Positions 1-13,301 of a DNA stretch of 53,918 nt are shown piece by piece (position 1 is the first letter of the stretch; each line of letters begins with the position of its first letter). A program made the position numbers and the translations under genes. The notes beneath the pieces were generated by a model. That model did no database searches. It saw only the letters and a list, made by a program, of their open reading frames with translations, and was not told the origin of the DNA. The stretch is taken from the NCBI RefSeq assembly GCF_000003815.2, contig NC_049987.1:2326651-2380568 (forward strand). Direction: 5' to 3'. This DNA comes from Branchiostoma floridae (lineage: Eukaryota; Chordata; Leptocardii; Amphioxiformes; Branchiostomatidae).

Positions 1-413
1 ATGGCAGTTCAGACTTATTACACTGCATTGCATTGTACACGAGGTCCATAAATGACGCCATGTAACCTATCGCTGTCATCACGTGACCAATCACCAGGGT
101 GATATTCCCTTAAGGCCACATGCTTGGGATAACATGTCAGTCTACCTGATGAATACTGAAGTATATAAACCATTTACTTCATATGTTGACAGTGAATAAA
201 ATTTAAAAAAAAAATGTTCCTACGTAGCTTTGTTTTTATATTTCCTTCATAAAGTAAGATTGACAAATACAGATTAATACTTTATCACTTTTGCAGAACC
301 CGGGTAATCTTTGTCCTCAAGGTAAAAAAAAGACTTATAATTTACATCCAAGTGTTTATTGGAAACCCATTATAAGAACAAATATCACTGCAGAATCTAT
401 CGGTGCCCTGTAC
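1..413. other. Intergenic or intronic, no gene seen
   Basis: No coding exon or recognisable repeat was found. If the SLC6-like exon at 414-582 is real, this is its downstream intron on the minus strand and the following exon lies left of the window. Confidence 0.5.
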
Positions 414-582
414 CTTCCTTTCCGCAGTTGTTCGCCAGGGTGCGCGGAAAGCGCCACAGACTCCCGCCACCCACTGCGCTGATGAACGTGAGGAGCAGCC
501 CTGCCTTGGAGGAAAACATGACGGTACCTCCTCCTGATGCTTGTTTGGGTGCATCAGAATCTGATCCTGTTCCGTCTGCCGC
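414..582 (-). CDS. SLC6-like (neurotransmitter:sodium symporter) exon with TM1
   Basis: This partial exon encodes what looks like the first membrane helix of a sodium-coupled SLC6/NSS transporter. Seen: the frame reads FSSKAGLLLTFISAVGGG then SLWRFPRTLANN; WRFP is the hallmark at the TM1 unwound region, where sodium and substrate bind, and the upstream segment is an acidic, Gly/Ser-rich cytosolic N-terminus. The exon is bounded by a plausible acceptor (ctccag before 582) and donor (GAAG then gtacag at 413), phase 0 in and phase 1 out. The GGGSL in place of the usual VGLGN is odd. WRFPR is the form I associate with bacterial-like and invertebrate members. A Met (of MFSSKAG) inside the exon could be the start. 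The remaining exons would lie to the left, outside the window. An isolated pseudo-exon is the main alternative. Confidence 0.5.
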
Positions 583-3500
583 CTGGAGTGGAATTTGAGA
601 ACTAAGTAACCGTTCTGTATACAGCTTCATTATATTGGTGAGTTGCATGATCTCTGTGCGATTGCAATGTTACCGTATGCAGGCCCTACTATTACTTACA
701 CGTACGTATGGTGTTCTTTCTCGCTGTAAGGTGCACGTGCGTCGCCCGTACTTGCTCGATAGGGGGTGGTGGAGTGGGGGTCGAATCCGCAGACAACGTA
801 AAGAGTACGCAACTTCACATAAAGGTCTGCGTTCTCCAAATTCGTTGGATGCCGTACGAGTTTTTACCATTTACTTATCACAAAAGATTGTTAATGTTCT
901 GGCACGTACACACCAGGCAGTTGCACGTACGGCGGGTTGTGCCCTTAGCTTAACCATTCTATATACAGCATTATTCTATCACAGCAGTGCAAGAAGCTAC
1001 AGCTCGTGTACGAAACCATAAAAGCTTGACGGATAGTTATTATTATAATAATTCTCATTATCATATATTTCACAAAGCTTAACACATAAAAGTTAAGTTA
1101 AATTCGGCTAAACATATCTCCGAAAAATACTGTTCAGTGAATTTGAACCGCATTAGATAGCTTCTTCATCGCCCTTCTACAAGTAAAGTTAACACTCATT
1201 AGATTTGATTAAAAAGGACTACCTTTGTGAGTAGAACATTGCCGACGTTATATCGATGAAAACTTTTAGTTTACATTTCCCTTATATTAGATGTAATGGT
1301 CACGCTTTTGTACAGCACGAATCGGGGCCGATGTTTTGGTGGTCCTCATCGTCCTAAAATGATGGCATATTCTTTTTTAGCTACTGTTTGACGTTCCATA
1401 CTAGTACACACGAAACAGGACAATATATCACAGGCCGTCTGGTCTAACACATTTTGAAAGGAGGGGGCGTTGTAAAAGTTCCCTTAGGGGCATGTTGACC
1501 CTAGGGCCGTGCAGCAGGCTTGTGTGGGCCTTGGGAACAGTCTGGCATCTTGGTTAGGGTTCCAGGCTAGTTCCTGACTACAACAACGACAACAACAACA
1601 CTTGTATAACTCTTCCATAACAGACACTGCCATAACTGACCTTGTTCAACTGAGTTTGAAGATGTTTGAAAGGATAAAACTAGGTCATTTGCCCAACTGT
1701 CAACATACGTATTGTCTGGTAACATGTGTCCATTGTTTACAAGATTAGTTGACAAAACCAGAGCTAAAACGTAGCAGTTCGCTGTTCTGAAACAAAAATA
1801 TAAGAATGTGTTCAAAAATGCTGAAAATTGTAGCACCTAGAAAAATCCATCTTGGATTTAGGACATTTGAGTCAGGAAAGAAAGAGATAGAGATTCAAGA
1901 AAATCGTCGATATCTGGACGCCCAACCACCAGAATTTAGACAACTTAGGATAACTCCAACCTATTCAATCAAACACTTTAAGCCATCCGTTACTGAACAT
2001 TCCATTCTTCTGCTGACCACACGTTTGGATGTTCAAATTGTATGCACTTGGACTCGTTATTTCATATGCTAACCAACTTAGTCAACCAATAGTTACCTCA
2101 TTTCTTCTGTTTTTATCTCTAGTGTTTTAAGTCACGGTCTGGTGACATTGTTCCCTTTACTGTTGTTTTGTTTGGCTACAATTCTATATTTTCAAATTAC
2201 TTGTTTTAACTGTACGATGGAGGTGTGAGCGTTGTAAAGGATGTGAAATAATCTGTAAATCTTATAAATAAATAAAAAGAAAGTCTAGTAGACAGCATGA
2301 CAGCGTGTCATATTAGCCGGCGGGGAGTAACAGAAAATGTATGTTCAATTATCCATTATCCTAGCACACCTTCACATCGTTGCGATAGCATCTTTCTCAC
2401 TTTAATTTCATCTTAATTTTGCAATTAGGCCTTTGTTTTGGACAGATGACACTGGCCTTTGCCTTACAAGAGATTAGCAAAAAGTTCATCTCGATAAATT
2501 GCCTAGTTTGACTCTGAAACTGACTTCTTTGTGACCATATATGTGGTACAACACGAATCANNNNNNNNNNNNNNNNNNNNNNNNNNNNNNNNNNNNNNNN
2601 NNNNNNNNNNNNNNNNNNNNNNNNNNNNNNNNNNNNNNNNNNNNNNNNNNNNNNNNNNNNAAGGGGTAAAAAGGTCAGACAAAAAAAAAGAAAAAGAGAT
2701 ACAGTTTACATCATTCAATGTCCTGATAAGTCTAAGCATATGTTTTACACACATATGGCAAGAAATACATAAGAGTGAGAACTGCTAGATGAGTCGTGTC
2801 CGTTTGTTTTGGTGGTTTCTGTTACCTTAAGAGTATCTTAAGAAATCCAGAGTTGGGGCTCAGTGTCTTTGACGGCAGGTGGCAGACTGCTCCAGACATG
2901 GCGGACTAATGGCTCTTCTAAAGGTCTCTCAATGTTTTTTTAACCGCAAAAAGATTCTATTCGTTTTTATTTTCGTTTATAGCAGATACTATTGCTCCAA
3001 CAGTTTTAAAAGAAGCAAATTAAGCACTTGCACATACCACAAATAACAAGCGTTTAAAAACAGCGCGAAAACAAGCCACACCAAGTGCCTTTTTTTACAA
3101 ATGCCACAAAGCAATTAAACACGTTGATACTATTTATATCTGGGGGTTGCTTACTTGCCTTATAAAATTCCATACGTTAGAGTGCATATCGTTGATCGTA
3201 ATACTAAGGGGTCCTAATGTAAAGTTCTAACGAAAATACGAGTCCAGTCCGTCTCTAGGCCAGGAGACATTTTGATGAGACCACACCACTGCTATCCTAC
3301 TTTGCACAACATAACATTCTTGTCGAATGTGATGATTAAATGCAAAATGTAAAAGCTTGACTTTATCTTATCCAAAACTTTTTAAAAAAATCACGATTTG
3401 ACTCTGTTTAACAGATTTGTGACCAGCAGCTGTGTCCTCGAAATAGGTCACTGTAATGAACTCAATACTTTATGATGGAATATGCATTTTCCTGATTAAT

Positions 3501-5427
3501 TATGTAAATATCTTACTATTTCATCATTACCTATAATATCTACCAGCCAATCACAGTAGAAATCCATCAACCTAGGCTTTATGTGAAGGCCGACAAGGAT
3601 GTACGGCTTGTTTTCAGCAAGCTGCCACAAGACAACTACATTTTGCTCGATACACCAGATGCTGTCATAGGATAGTCCCGCCCAAGGCTTCTCAGTGGCA
3701 TATATTATGGGTTTGAAATGTCGGATGTGACATACAATATTGTCTTAGAGATACTATACGTTTTAGACGTACACACGATATTTATTTTTCACATCCTCAC
3801 ATTTAAAATGTCCTCAACCTTACGAAACAAAACAAATACCACATTTGTTTGTTCACACGTTACAAAATTCATCAGACTGAGAGCTGTTACATTAACCCAT
3901 TTGGTTTGACTGTTTCTGTAACTTTAAGAGACTATTAAAGGTAGCCAGACTTTTGGCTGTGCGTATGTCTTAGGTGATAGACTGTTCCCGAATTTGGTCC
4001 ACGGTAGGCCTGTGCTCTTCTTCTTTTGTGTCTCGTTCGGTTCGGGGGCAACTGGTCGATTTTTTGTGCTTTGTGTTTTGGTCGTTTAAGTCGGCTGCCA
4101 AAAATGACACCATCAGTGAAAGACGTGATAGGCTTGTGTAATGAAGTTATAGGATTTGTAGTAAAAATTTGACAAAACAGAAGGTACACAACATCCGTCG
4201 TTGTTTTTATCACGCCCACAGCATTTTTACACATTCTGATACTTAATCTGTCCCAAACCTTGAGGCTAGCAATCTATGCAACACTAAAATACGTACGTTT
4301 CCGACCAGCTTTGCTCCTTCGGAATCTCCGTTGTCCGCCATCTTGAAAAAAAAGACTTCACTCTTAAAATTGCGGTTTATCAACTCTCATGGGATTTTAA
4401 CACCACACAAAATCCAAGTTTCCGGTTCTTTCCGAGTCTGTTCGTGTGGACGTTCGTAAAAAGCTCAGGCCGTGCGAAGAGATTTGCGGGTCCGACTTGT
4501 GTGGGCCGAGAAAACCCTGCGTTTCCATGTACAGTAGTGCGCGCATCGATTCACTGGCCTGGCAAACTCCACGCCCGGCCTGTCAGATGAAAATAACATA
4601 TTTCACATTTTTGCCCCAAGGCTAGTAACAGGTAACGACTACACCGGGAAGGTAACAATGGATAGGTTTTGCAGATTCTTGCCCCAGGACTAATTACAAG
4701 TGACAGAAAATGACAGACAAACAATGGTGAGCAGTATGATAAGGGACTACTCTTGCCTAACAGCTGACTTAAATGTAACTTACCTGGTTTGAATTCTTTT
4801 GCAAGCAGTAGAAGACAAAAAAATCCGAATTTTTGTCGGTTTTTCATTGCCCAATTGGTGTTAATTTTTATTTCCACGGCAGACTATTGCTCTTATGTCC
4901 CTCGGTAACTGCATTTCGTTGTTATTTGTATAACGCCCGTATTTTTTTTACACATTCTCGGACTTTATCTGTAAATACTACTCATATTTAAACTTTCAAT
5001 TGATGTGACGGAACCTATGCAATATCTTTATGCATGCCCGAGGCTGTCAGCACATGGCTTGGGGGAGGGGTCAAGAGACGGAGAGTTTGGCAGTGTGAAG
5101 TCCTAATCTGTAGACGTAGAGTTTTGATGGATTAAGGAACAGTCTTGGAACAACATCGTCGGTCTATCTTCTGCCAATTCTCTATAACTTCACAAAGAAC
5201 CCCCGTTCTGTTACCTTGTTCCCTCGCAACACCTCATTACTGATGATATCTCACCTGTGGTTGGTCGAAGAAAGACTTTATCTCAGAAGTGTCTGTAATG
5301 TATCGAACACGGTGCCTTGATCTGTAGCCCCGAGAAGTAGTCTGCACTCGATAGCCAGGCTTTTAAAGGTCTAAAGCCGGCCAATCCTTGATGCATTTGA
5401 ATTTGTGCTTATGCGCAAGGCACTCTA
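583..5427. other. Gene-poor stretch with an assembly gap at 2561-2660
   Basis: Only short, AT-rich ORFs without recognisable domains occur on either strand. I see no RNA gene and no clear repeat family, apart from short homopolymer and (CAA)n runs near 1580-1600. The region may be intergenic or the 5' intron of the SLC6-like gene. Confidence 0.5.
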
Positions 5428-5535
5428 TACAAAGTTTCAGGTCATTCGGTTGTAATACCAGGATACATGGTGCAATATACACAGTTTTTGTCTAAAAATG
5501 GCAGTAAAACTTATCAAAATTAATAAAGTCTCTCT
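5428..5535 (-). repeat. Fragment of the 'taataccagg' repeat family
   Basis: It carries the order ttcaggtcattcggttgtaa, taccagg, cag-tttttg and a downstream aataaa, matching the reverse complement of the tandem units at 53340-53918 and a copy at 21170-21290. Divergence is high, so this is an old copy. Confidence 0.5.
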
Positions 5536-6109
5536 ATGTGAATCTTAATGTTTAAGACCTAAACAGGTATGGATTGTAAGATGTGGTCATAGTTATGGTG
5601 ACGATAGGCAACCGGATGGTCTAATACACAGGCAAATTCACACACAGACACACCTACAGGACCGACAGACAAACTGACAAACGCAGCAAGTTTTAACATG
5701 TTTCTGTTATGGACGTAATAAGTATGAAGTACGGAACAGGACTTTGGTGTAATTTTTTTCATAGTCGAAGTCCGGGAATATAATAAGGCAAAACTTCATT
5801 TGCGGCGAGGATTCTTACACGCTTCAATTTGTAGTACATTCACCCAGCTTTGCCTAATTAGGCTAGTCTTGGCAAACGGCGACAGAAGGCATTTGATTGA
5901 CAGGGTCAATAGGGGAACATTATATGTCGGTTCTCATGTTCCACACACGACGACATGGCACATACCACAACAGCTGTTAGAAAATGAACTGGATAAGCTT
6001 TTGACTAGAGTAAAGCCATAAGGTAGCATGACACAGTATTAATGGGCAAATCCCGGGGTCCATGAGGCGGGTACATTAAGTAGTACGGAGAAACTTGTTG
6101 AATGCTGAA

Positions 6110-6625
6110 TGAGAGGTAGAAAGCAAACGCACGTAAAATTGATGCACATATCACGCATCTGCTTGACTATACCGAATTACCGCGACGGGCACCACGCAGA
6201 TCTGGACCAATTCACCGTGAAACGTACAATTTTAGGGGTTATTTCGGAACAAATAACATCCACAATAAAAGCAACTGACGCGACAAAAAACACCGTGAAT
6301 CATAGTCAACCTCAGTGCAGAGAGCCTGCCAAACCACAAACGTATGCGACAACGGGAACATGCAGATACATATGCGAATGCGCGTTACATTGACGATCAG
6401 AGAACATCACGCATCTATTTGCAATATTCAATTACGGCGAGGCTCACATAAAGCGGCCTTGGACCAATACACCGTAAGACGAACAATTTGTAGGGGTGTA
6501 ATTTTTATTACATTCATAATGAAAACAGCTGCCGCGAAAGAAAAAAAAAATTACATCATTGCCAAACCATATTCGATTCAGCCAACGGGAACATACAGAT
6601 ATAGATGCGAACGCGTGTAAACGTG
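6110..6625. repeat. Diverged tandem duplication, about 270 bp per unit
   Basis: Two successive blocks share ordered motifs: tcacgcatct, then gaccaat-caccgt, then acaattt-taggggt, then acgggaacat-cagata. They start near 6140 and 6410. Identity is well below that of the other repeats here. Both have short ORFs on the plus strand (…DLDQFTVKRTI and …ALDQYTVRRTI) but no recognisable domain, and the second block has an A-run. Confidence 0.45.
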
Positions 6626-7082
6626 ATAAGACTAAAGGTCTGTCGCCAGAGGTTACCACTGGTCACAGACCAACAACAGACGTTTTGATGAGGTATACGT
6701 AATATGAATATAGAGGGATGACGTGGGGTTAGGCAGTAAGAATTGAATTTTGTTTTTCTGCAAATGACAGACTAATTTTCTGGGAAAAGGAGTTAATCTG
6801 GGCAGGGAGAGGAAACATCAAACATTTGCGCTACAGAATTCAGTGTAGTCATGAAATCCTCGTGTTTTTCTGGAGATGTCACAGAACCTTCCTGCCATTT
6901 TGGGTAAAAAGATATCAAGTGTCCTCTAACATTGCGCAGTGTTCTATTTTTATTTCAGGTGTATGATCNNNNNNNNNNNNNNNNNNNNNNNNNNNNNNNN
7001 NNNNNNNNNNNNNNNNNNNNNNNNNNNNNNNNNNNNNNNNNNNNNNNNNNNNNNNNNNNNNNNNNNNNGCCTGCAATTAATA

Positions 7083-7296
7083 CTGTGAATGCAGAAATGT
7101 TCGTGGTGGATTAATGTTCGCGGTTTTCGCGGTGACCACTTCACCGCGAACTTTAAACCACCGCGAACATTTTTCTATAATGGTATTAGAAGACTGTATT
7201 AGTCTATGGTGTTACCGCGAACTTAAAACCACCGCGAAAAGTCCTTTTTCCCCCTACCGCGAAATTAAATCACCGCTAACTTAAATGCATTTACAG
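7083..7296. mobile_element. Tc1/mariner-type MITE with TA target duplication
   Basis: The ends are inverted (CTGTGAATGCAG at the left, reverse complement CTGTAAATGCAT at the right) and are flanked by TA on both sides (7081-7082, 7297-7298), the signature of Tc1/mariner insertion. The interior is a palindrome rich in 'accgcgaac' and its complement. There is no transposase, so it is non-autonomous. Confidence 0.7.
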
Positions 7297-8128
7297 TATT
7301 ATCCTGTGTGCATTTTACTGGCTTCTACTGTTCATGTTCAACCATAAAACAATGCAAGAAACTGACAGACTGTCTTAACCACAAACTTTTTTAAACCTTG
7401 ACTTTACTCAAACAGTTATTTCAAATATAGGTCAAGACATGCATTCTGGGACTGGGTACAGTTGCTGTCGTATTAAATGGTCTTCATCTTGCATCACTAA
7501 CTTCTTGAAGTAGGACAACTGCACCTGTTTGCGTATAAACTGTTTGAAGGATGATACAGAACTGAGTGCAAGCTTTGGATTGCACTTACTAAAAAGTATG
7601 TCATTTTTTAAAAGTATTTTATTACTAAATACTGAAAGCCAGACTATATGTAGTTTCCAGAGCCATTCATTATCCTATTGTTGATCTGCATGTATGTAAA
7701 TCAAGGCGTTAATTAAAAGGATGTTTATCATGATAAATGCCAAAGCCCGTTGTAAACAGCTCTGTTGCATCACACTATCATATCACGTACTGATATGTTT
7801 AATAACTTATAGGTACTGCAATTGTATAACAAGGGGCAGCCGATTGATAGTGTGAGTAGGAAGATTAAAATCATGGTAAATTAGAAACTGAATGCCAACC
7901 ATTCAAAATTTATATGATTTTGTACTACATTTTTTAAACTTTATTTTCATTGTATTTAAAAGACATTATCTGTAATTTTTCACCATCATCATTGGCCGTG
8001 TAAAGAGACGATGGGTTTTGGTAATTTTCTTTTTTTTCGCCACAATAAATGACCATTGGTCGCAGTACTTCAATTAACCGCATGATGGCGTCTTTACTGA
8101 ACCGTGTCATCTGCACATGATAATCCCA
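7297..8128. other. No gene seen
   Basis: AT-rich DNA with only short spurious ORFs. No repeat shared with the rest of the window was noticed. Confidence 0.4.
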
Positions 8129-8323
8129 GCCTCCTTCACCGGCGTCTCTAAGTTGTTGTTTTTTTTGGGGGGGGGGGGGGAGGTGGAACAAGCTTCCCAG
8201 TATGATTCCTTTCCCGGCATATTTTCCTTTCTCGGCTTATTCCCGACTAAAAATCTCGAATCCCCCCCCCCCCAAAAAAAAACAACTTACGCCATGGCCC
8301 CCAGAGACGCTGGTGAAGGAGGC
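8129..8323. mobile_element. Hairpin (foldback) element with homopolymer arms
   Basis: The left arm runs gcctccttcacc, ggcgtctct, aagttgttg, T-run, G-run. The right arm is its complement in reverse: C-run, A-run, caactt, agagacgc, tggtgaaggaggc. The two arms pair over about 50 bp each around a spacer of about 85 bp. No convincing target duplication was found, so the superfamily is unknown. Confidence 0.6.
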
Positions 8324-8498
8324 TAACATAATGCAATATAACGAGTTAACCGTTACATTCTGGAATTTACAAACGTAAGCTAAATATCTTTTGGTGGTCT
8401 CGTTGTACACTTTTGGTTATCCGAGCTCATAGATTTCCCCCAGTTTTGAAAAAAGACGGCCGTGTGAATTGGTTCGAGATATGGCCTGAAACTGTAAC

Positions 8499-8526
8499 CA
8501 AGGAGGTTGTTTCTTCAACCTCCTTG
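8499..8526. repeat. Small perfect hairpin, CAAGGAGGTT arms
   Basis: Ten-base arms CAAGGAGGTT and AACCTCCTTG surround an 8-base loop. The same hairpin recurs at 15703-15728 with a different loop, so it is a recurrent miniature element rather than a chance palindrome. Confidence 0.55.
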
Positions 8527-9517
8527 CTGTAACGAATTCCTTTTTGTACGGTACGAAGAAAATGTACCAAAGGAGGCAACTGTACATGTATCTGGCTGCC
8601 CTAACTGTACACTGATGGCACTGCTTTTAAGTGATAATGTACACTATGTACATAGCTATGAAATGTAACATTTACATAAACAGCAGTAACTGTGTAAAAA
8701 CTCTTCATTTGCCAAATCTTAAAAAACTGCTGAAGACGGCTCTAACAGAAACTTGACTGTTATATGCATGTATGAGGCTCGAAGACTAATGACTTCATAA
8801 GCTATAATAATATTATTGATTCAGATAATGAAGTCTTTCAACTGCAAATAAAGTTCTTTGATTCTGGTTGCAGAACGATACGGCTATTTTCAGGAGGGCT
8901 CGGAGTCGGCCTAGGACCGATTCCAATGGCCCTTCCCAGATATCTTGTCGTCCCGTGAAAACTGGTCCCCCCTGACAATCGTCAAAATGGTTGAATCTAA
9001 GTTGGATCTCAGCCTTATTAATTAAGACATTTCTAAGTGAGTTTTGATATTACGATTCAAGTTGCGTGGTTGCGGTACGATACAGCTGCGGTTTTCGGAC
9101 GTTGTCTAATATAATACATGTATGACGATTTGGGGATATACAGCTAGCCGAGTGTTTTAAAATAGTGACCGTTATTTACTGACCTTATCTACAATGCTTA
9201 AAAATTTTACCAAGTTAAGACGAAACAACAGAAAATTATACTTAACTGAAACATGTTCAAGTTCAGCGCATCTCAGTAGAGATGCACGAGTAATAAAGTA
9301 ATAAAAAAACTCATTGTCGTCTCATAAAAAAGTACTACTACTCACTCCATTTGGAAGAAGTTGTTGCGGGGAACAATTTTCATAGGTGGACCAAATATCT
9401 AAGAAGAGCCATACAGAAAAGTCTACCTGCCCTACTATATTTAGATATATTTACCTTTGCCAGAATGGCTAAGGTTATGTTTTGGGCATGTTTGTGTGTC
9501 TGTGTGTGTGTGTGTGT

Positions 9518-9735
9518 GAACAGCATAACTCAAGAAGCCTTGGAAGGATCCTGATGATATTTGGTAGGTGGGTAGGAGTCGAGAAAACAAAGGTCAAGTT
9601 CGATAATGGGCCCCCTAGGGACTTGCTAAGGTACTGCAGCAGAAACTCTATTTTTTATATCTCGTGTTCTGGACATGCTGTGGTCATGATTTTGATCGAA
9701 CTCATTTGCATAATTAATGAGAAAGTATGAACGTG
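9518..9735. repeat. Probable interspersed repeat fragment
   Basis: After a (TG)n tract (9494-9517) the sequence reads cagcataactcaagaagcct and continues through ggtcaagttcgataatggg to tttgcataattaatgag. Related 'ttcttgagttatc' plus dinucleotide-repeat junctions occur near 29115-29165, 38025-38060 and 52540-52600, which suggests a common element family. No coding capacity. Confidence 0.4.
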
Positions 9736-9845
9736 TTGACGAATCGTCATAATTTTTGGCATGTAAAAAGCCTAAGTGAAGACTTATATAATGTGATATT
9801 TATTATAAAAATTTACAGCTAATTTGCATAATTGATCAGAATGAG

Positions 9846-12800
9846 ATCATAAATCCGTTTTCGGATCGCTTTCGTTGTTGTCGAGGTATTCGCGTTTATA
9901 GCTAAGTCCCTCTAACCGCGGCCAAAAATGTGGATTTTTGAAAAGTGTCCGAAATGGGCAAACTATGGTATTATTGGATAGGTCTCTTGGTGGGGAGTTG
10001 AACACTGCAATCCGTTTTCGGATAGCTCTTTTTGTTGTCGAGTTATTTGCGTTCATAGCTAAGTCCCCCTAACCGCGGCCAAAAATGTGGATTTTTGAAA
10101 AGTGTCCGAAATAGGTAAACTATGGTATCGTTAGTAAGGTGTCTTGGTGGGGAGTTGAATGATGCAATCCGTTTTCGGATAGCTCGCCGATTACAGTAAC
10201 CGAAAATGTGGATTTTTGAAAAGTATCTGTAATGGGCAAACTATGGTATCATTAGAAAGGTCTCTTGGTGGGGAGTTGAATGCTGCAATCCGTTTTCGGA
10301 TAGCTCTTTTTGTTGTCGAGTTATTGGCGTTATTAGCTAAGTCCCCCTAACCGCGGCCAAAAATGTGGATTTTTAAAAAGTGTCCGAAATGGGCAAACTA
10401 TGGTATCGTTGGAAAGGTCTCTTGGTGGGGAGTTGAATGCTGCAATCCGTTTTCGGATAGCTCTTTTTGTTGTCGAGTTATTTGCGTTTCAAGTTAAGCA
10501 CCGATTACAGTAACCGAAAATGTGGATTTTAAAAAGTGTCCAAAATGGGCAAACTATGGTATTGTTGAAAAGGTCTCTTGGTGGGCAGTTGAATGCTGCA
10601 ATCCGTTTTCGGATAGCTCTTTTTGTTGTCGAGTTATTTGCGTTTCAAGTTAAGCACCGATTACAGCAACCGAAATTGTGGATTTTTCAAAAAGGGTCCG
10701 AAATGGGCAAACTATGGTATCAATAGAAAGGTCTCTTGGTGGGGAGTTGAATGCTGCAATCCGTTTTCGGATAGCTCTTTTTGTTGTCGAGTTATTTGAG
10801 TTCATAGCTAAGTCCCCCTAACAGCGGCCAAAAATGTGGATTTTTAAAAAGTGTCCGAAATGGGCAAACTATGGTATCGTCGGAAAGGTCTCTTGGTGGG
10901 GAGTTGAATGCTGCAATCCGTTTTCGGATAGCTGTTTTTGTTGTCGAGTTACTAGCGTTTCAAGTTAAGCACCGATTACAGCAACCGAAAATGTGGATTT
11001 TTAAAAAGGGTCCAAAATGGGCCAACTATGGTATCAATAGAAAGGTCTCTTGGTGGGGAGTTGAATGCTGCAATCCGTTTTCGGATAGCTCTTTTTGTTG
11101 TCGACTTATTAGCGTTTCAAGTTAAGCACCGATTACAGTAACCGAAAATGTGGATTTTCAAAAAGTGCCCGAAATGGGCAAACTATGGTATCATTGGAAA
11201 GGTCTCTTGGTGGGGAGTTGAATGCTGCAATCCATTTTCGGATAGCTCTTTTTGTTGTCGAGTTATTTGAGTTCATATCTAATTCCCCCTAACTGCGGCC
11301 AAAAATGTGGATTTTTAAAAAGTGTCCGAAATGGGCAAACTATTTTCTCGTTGGAAAGGTCTCTTGGTGGGCAGTTGAATGCTGCAATCCGTTTTCCGAT
11401 AGCTGTTTTTGTTGTCGAGTTATTTGCGTTTCAAGTTAAGCACCGATTACAGTAACCGAAAATGTGGATTTTTAAAAAGTGTCCAAAATGGGCAAACTAT
11501 GGTATTGTTGAAAAGGTCTCTTGGTGGGGAGTTGAATGCTGCAATCCGTTTTCGGATAGCTCTTTTTGTTGTCGAGTTATTTGCGTTTCAAGTTAAGCAC
11601 CGATTACAGTAACCGAAAATGTGGATTTTAAAAAAGTGTCCGAAATGGGCAAACTATGGTATCGTTGGAAAGGTCTCTTGGTGGGGACTTGAATGCTGCA
11701 ATCCGTTTTCGGATAGCTCTTTTTGTTGTGGGGTTATTTGCGTTTCAAGTTAAGCACCGATTACAGTAACCGAAAATGTGGATTTTTAAAACGTGTCCGA
11801 ATTTGGCAAACTATGGTATCATTGGAAAGGTCTCTTAGTGGGGAGTTGAATGCTGCAATCCATTTTCCGATAGCTCTTTTTGTTGTCGAGTTATTCGCGT
11901 TCATAGCTAATTCCCCCTTACCACGGCCAAAAATGTGGATTTTTAAAAAGTGTCCGAAATGGGCAAACTATGGTTTCGTTAGAAAGGTCTCTTGGTGGGC
12001 AGTTGAATGCTGCAATCCGTTTTCGGATAGCTCTTTTTGTTGTGGAGTTATTTGCGTTTCAAGTTAAGCACCGATTACTGTGCCCGAAAATGTGGATTTT
12101 TTAAAAGTGTCCGAAATAGGCAAACTATGGTATCATTGGAAAGGTCTCTTGATAGGGAGTTGAACACTGCAATCCGCTATCGGATTGCTCTTGTGGTTGG
12201 CGAGTTATTCGCATTTAAAGTTAAGTCCCCCTAACCGCGGCCGAAAATGTGGATTTTTGAAAAGTATCAGAAATAGGCAAACTATGGTATCATTAGAAAG
12301 GTCTCTTGGTGGGGAGTTAAACACTGCAATCCGTTTTCGGATTGCTCTTGTTGTTGCCGAGTTATTTCCGTTTAAAATTAACCACATCTAACCTCAACTT
12401 AAAATTAGGATTTTTGAAAAGTGTCCGAAATAGGCAAACTATGGTATTATTGGAAAGGTCTCTTGGTGGGGAGTTGAACACTGCAATCCGTTTTCGGATT
12501 GCTTTTGTGGTTGGTGAGTTATTTCGGTTTAAAATTAACCACATCTAACCTCAACTTAAAATTAGGATTTTTAAAAAGTGTCCGAAATAGGCAAACTATG
12601 GTATCACTGGAAAGGTCTCTTGGTGGGGAGTTGAATACTGCAATCCGCTTTCGGGTTGCTCTTGTGCCTGACGAGTTATTCGCGTTGAAAGCTAAGTCCC
12701 CCTAACCGCGGCCGAAAAAGTGGGTTTTTGAAAAGTGTCTGAAATAGGCAAACTATGGTATCATTGGAAAGGTCTCTTGGTGGGGAGTTGAACACTGCAA

Positions 12801-13167
12801 TCCGTTTTCGGATTGCTCTTGTTGTTGTCGAGTTATTTCCGTTTAAAGTTAACCACATCTAACCTCAACTTAAAATTAGGATTTTTGAAAAGTGTCAGAA
12901 ATAGGCAAACTATGGTATCATTGGAAAGGTCTCTTGATGAGGAGTTTAACACTGCAATCCGCTTTCGGATTGCTCTTGTGGTTGGCGAGTTATTCGCCTT
13001 TAAGGATAAGTCCGCCTAACCGCGGCCGAAAATGTGGAATTTTTGAAAAGTGTCAGAAATAGGCAAACTATGGTATCATTGGAAAGGTCTCTTGATGGGG
13101 AGTTGACCTCTGCAATCCGCTTTCGGATTGCTCTTGTGGTTGGCGAGTTATTCGCCTTTAAAGTTCA
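9846..13167. repeat. Satellite array, about 157-bp unit, about 21 units
   Basis: The core of each unit is gcaaactatggtatc then ggaaaggtctcttggtggg, gagttgaa and tgcaatccgttttcgga. Spacing between successive units is 155-159 bp except one short unit (about 121 bp, 10087 to 10208). The linker comes in three kinds: A (ctaaccgcggcc), B (gattacagtaacc) and C (catctaacctcaactt). A and B are interspersed from 9.9 to 12.1 kb; C appears only from 12.4 kb on, alternating with an A variant. The many 60-70-residue ORFs in it are by-products of the repeat. The array stops 35 bases before a gap. Confidence 0.9.
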
Positions 13168-13301
13168 TTGGACGGCTTCGGCAAACAGCCATCATTCCAG
13201 ANNNNNNNNNNNNNNNNNNNNNNNNNNNNNNNNNNNNNNNNNNNNNNNNNNNNNNNNNNNNNNNNNNNNNNNNNNNNNNNNNNNNNNNNNNNNNNNNNNN
13301 N

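Noticed and set aside
9847-13019. A series of 60-114-residue ORFs on both strands with recurrent peptides
   Set aside because: They track the 157-bp satellite unit and have no start, domain or splice context of their own.
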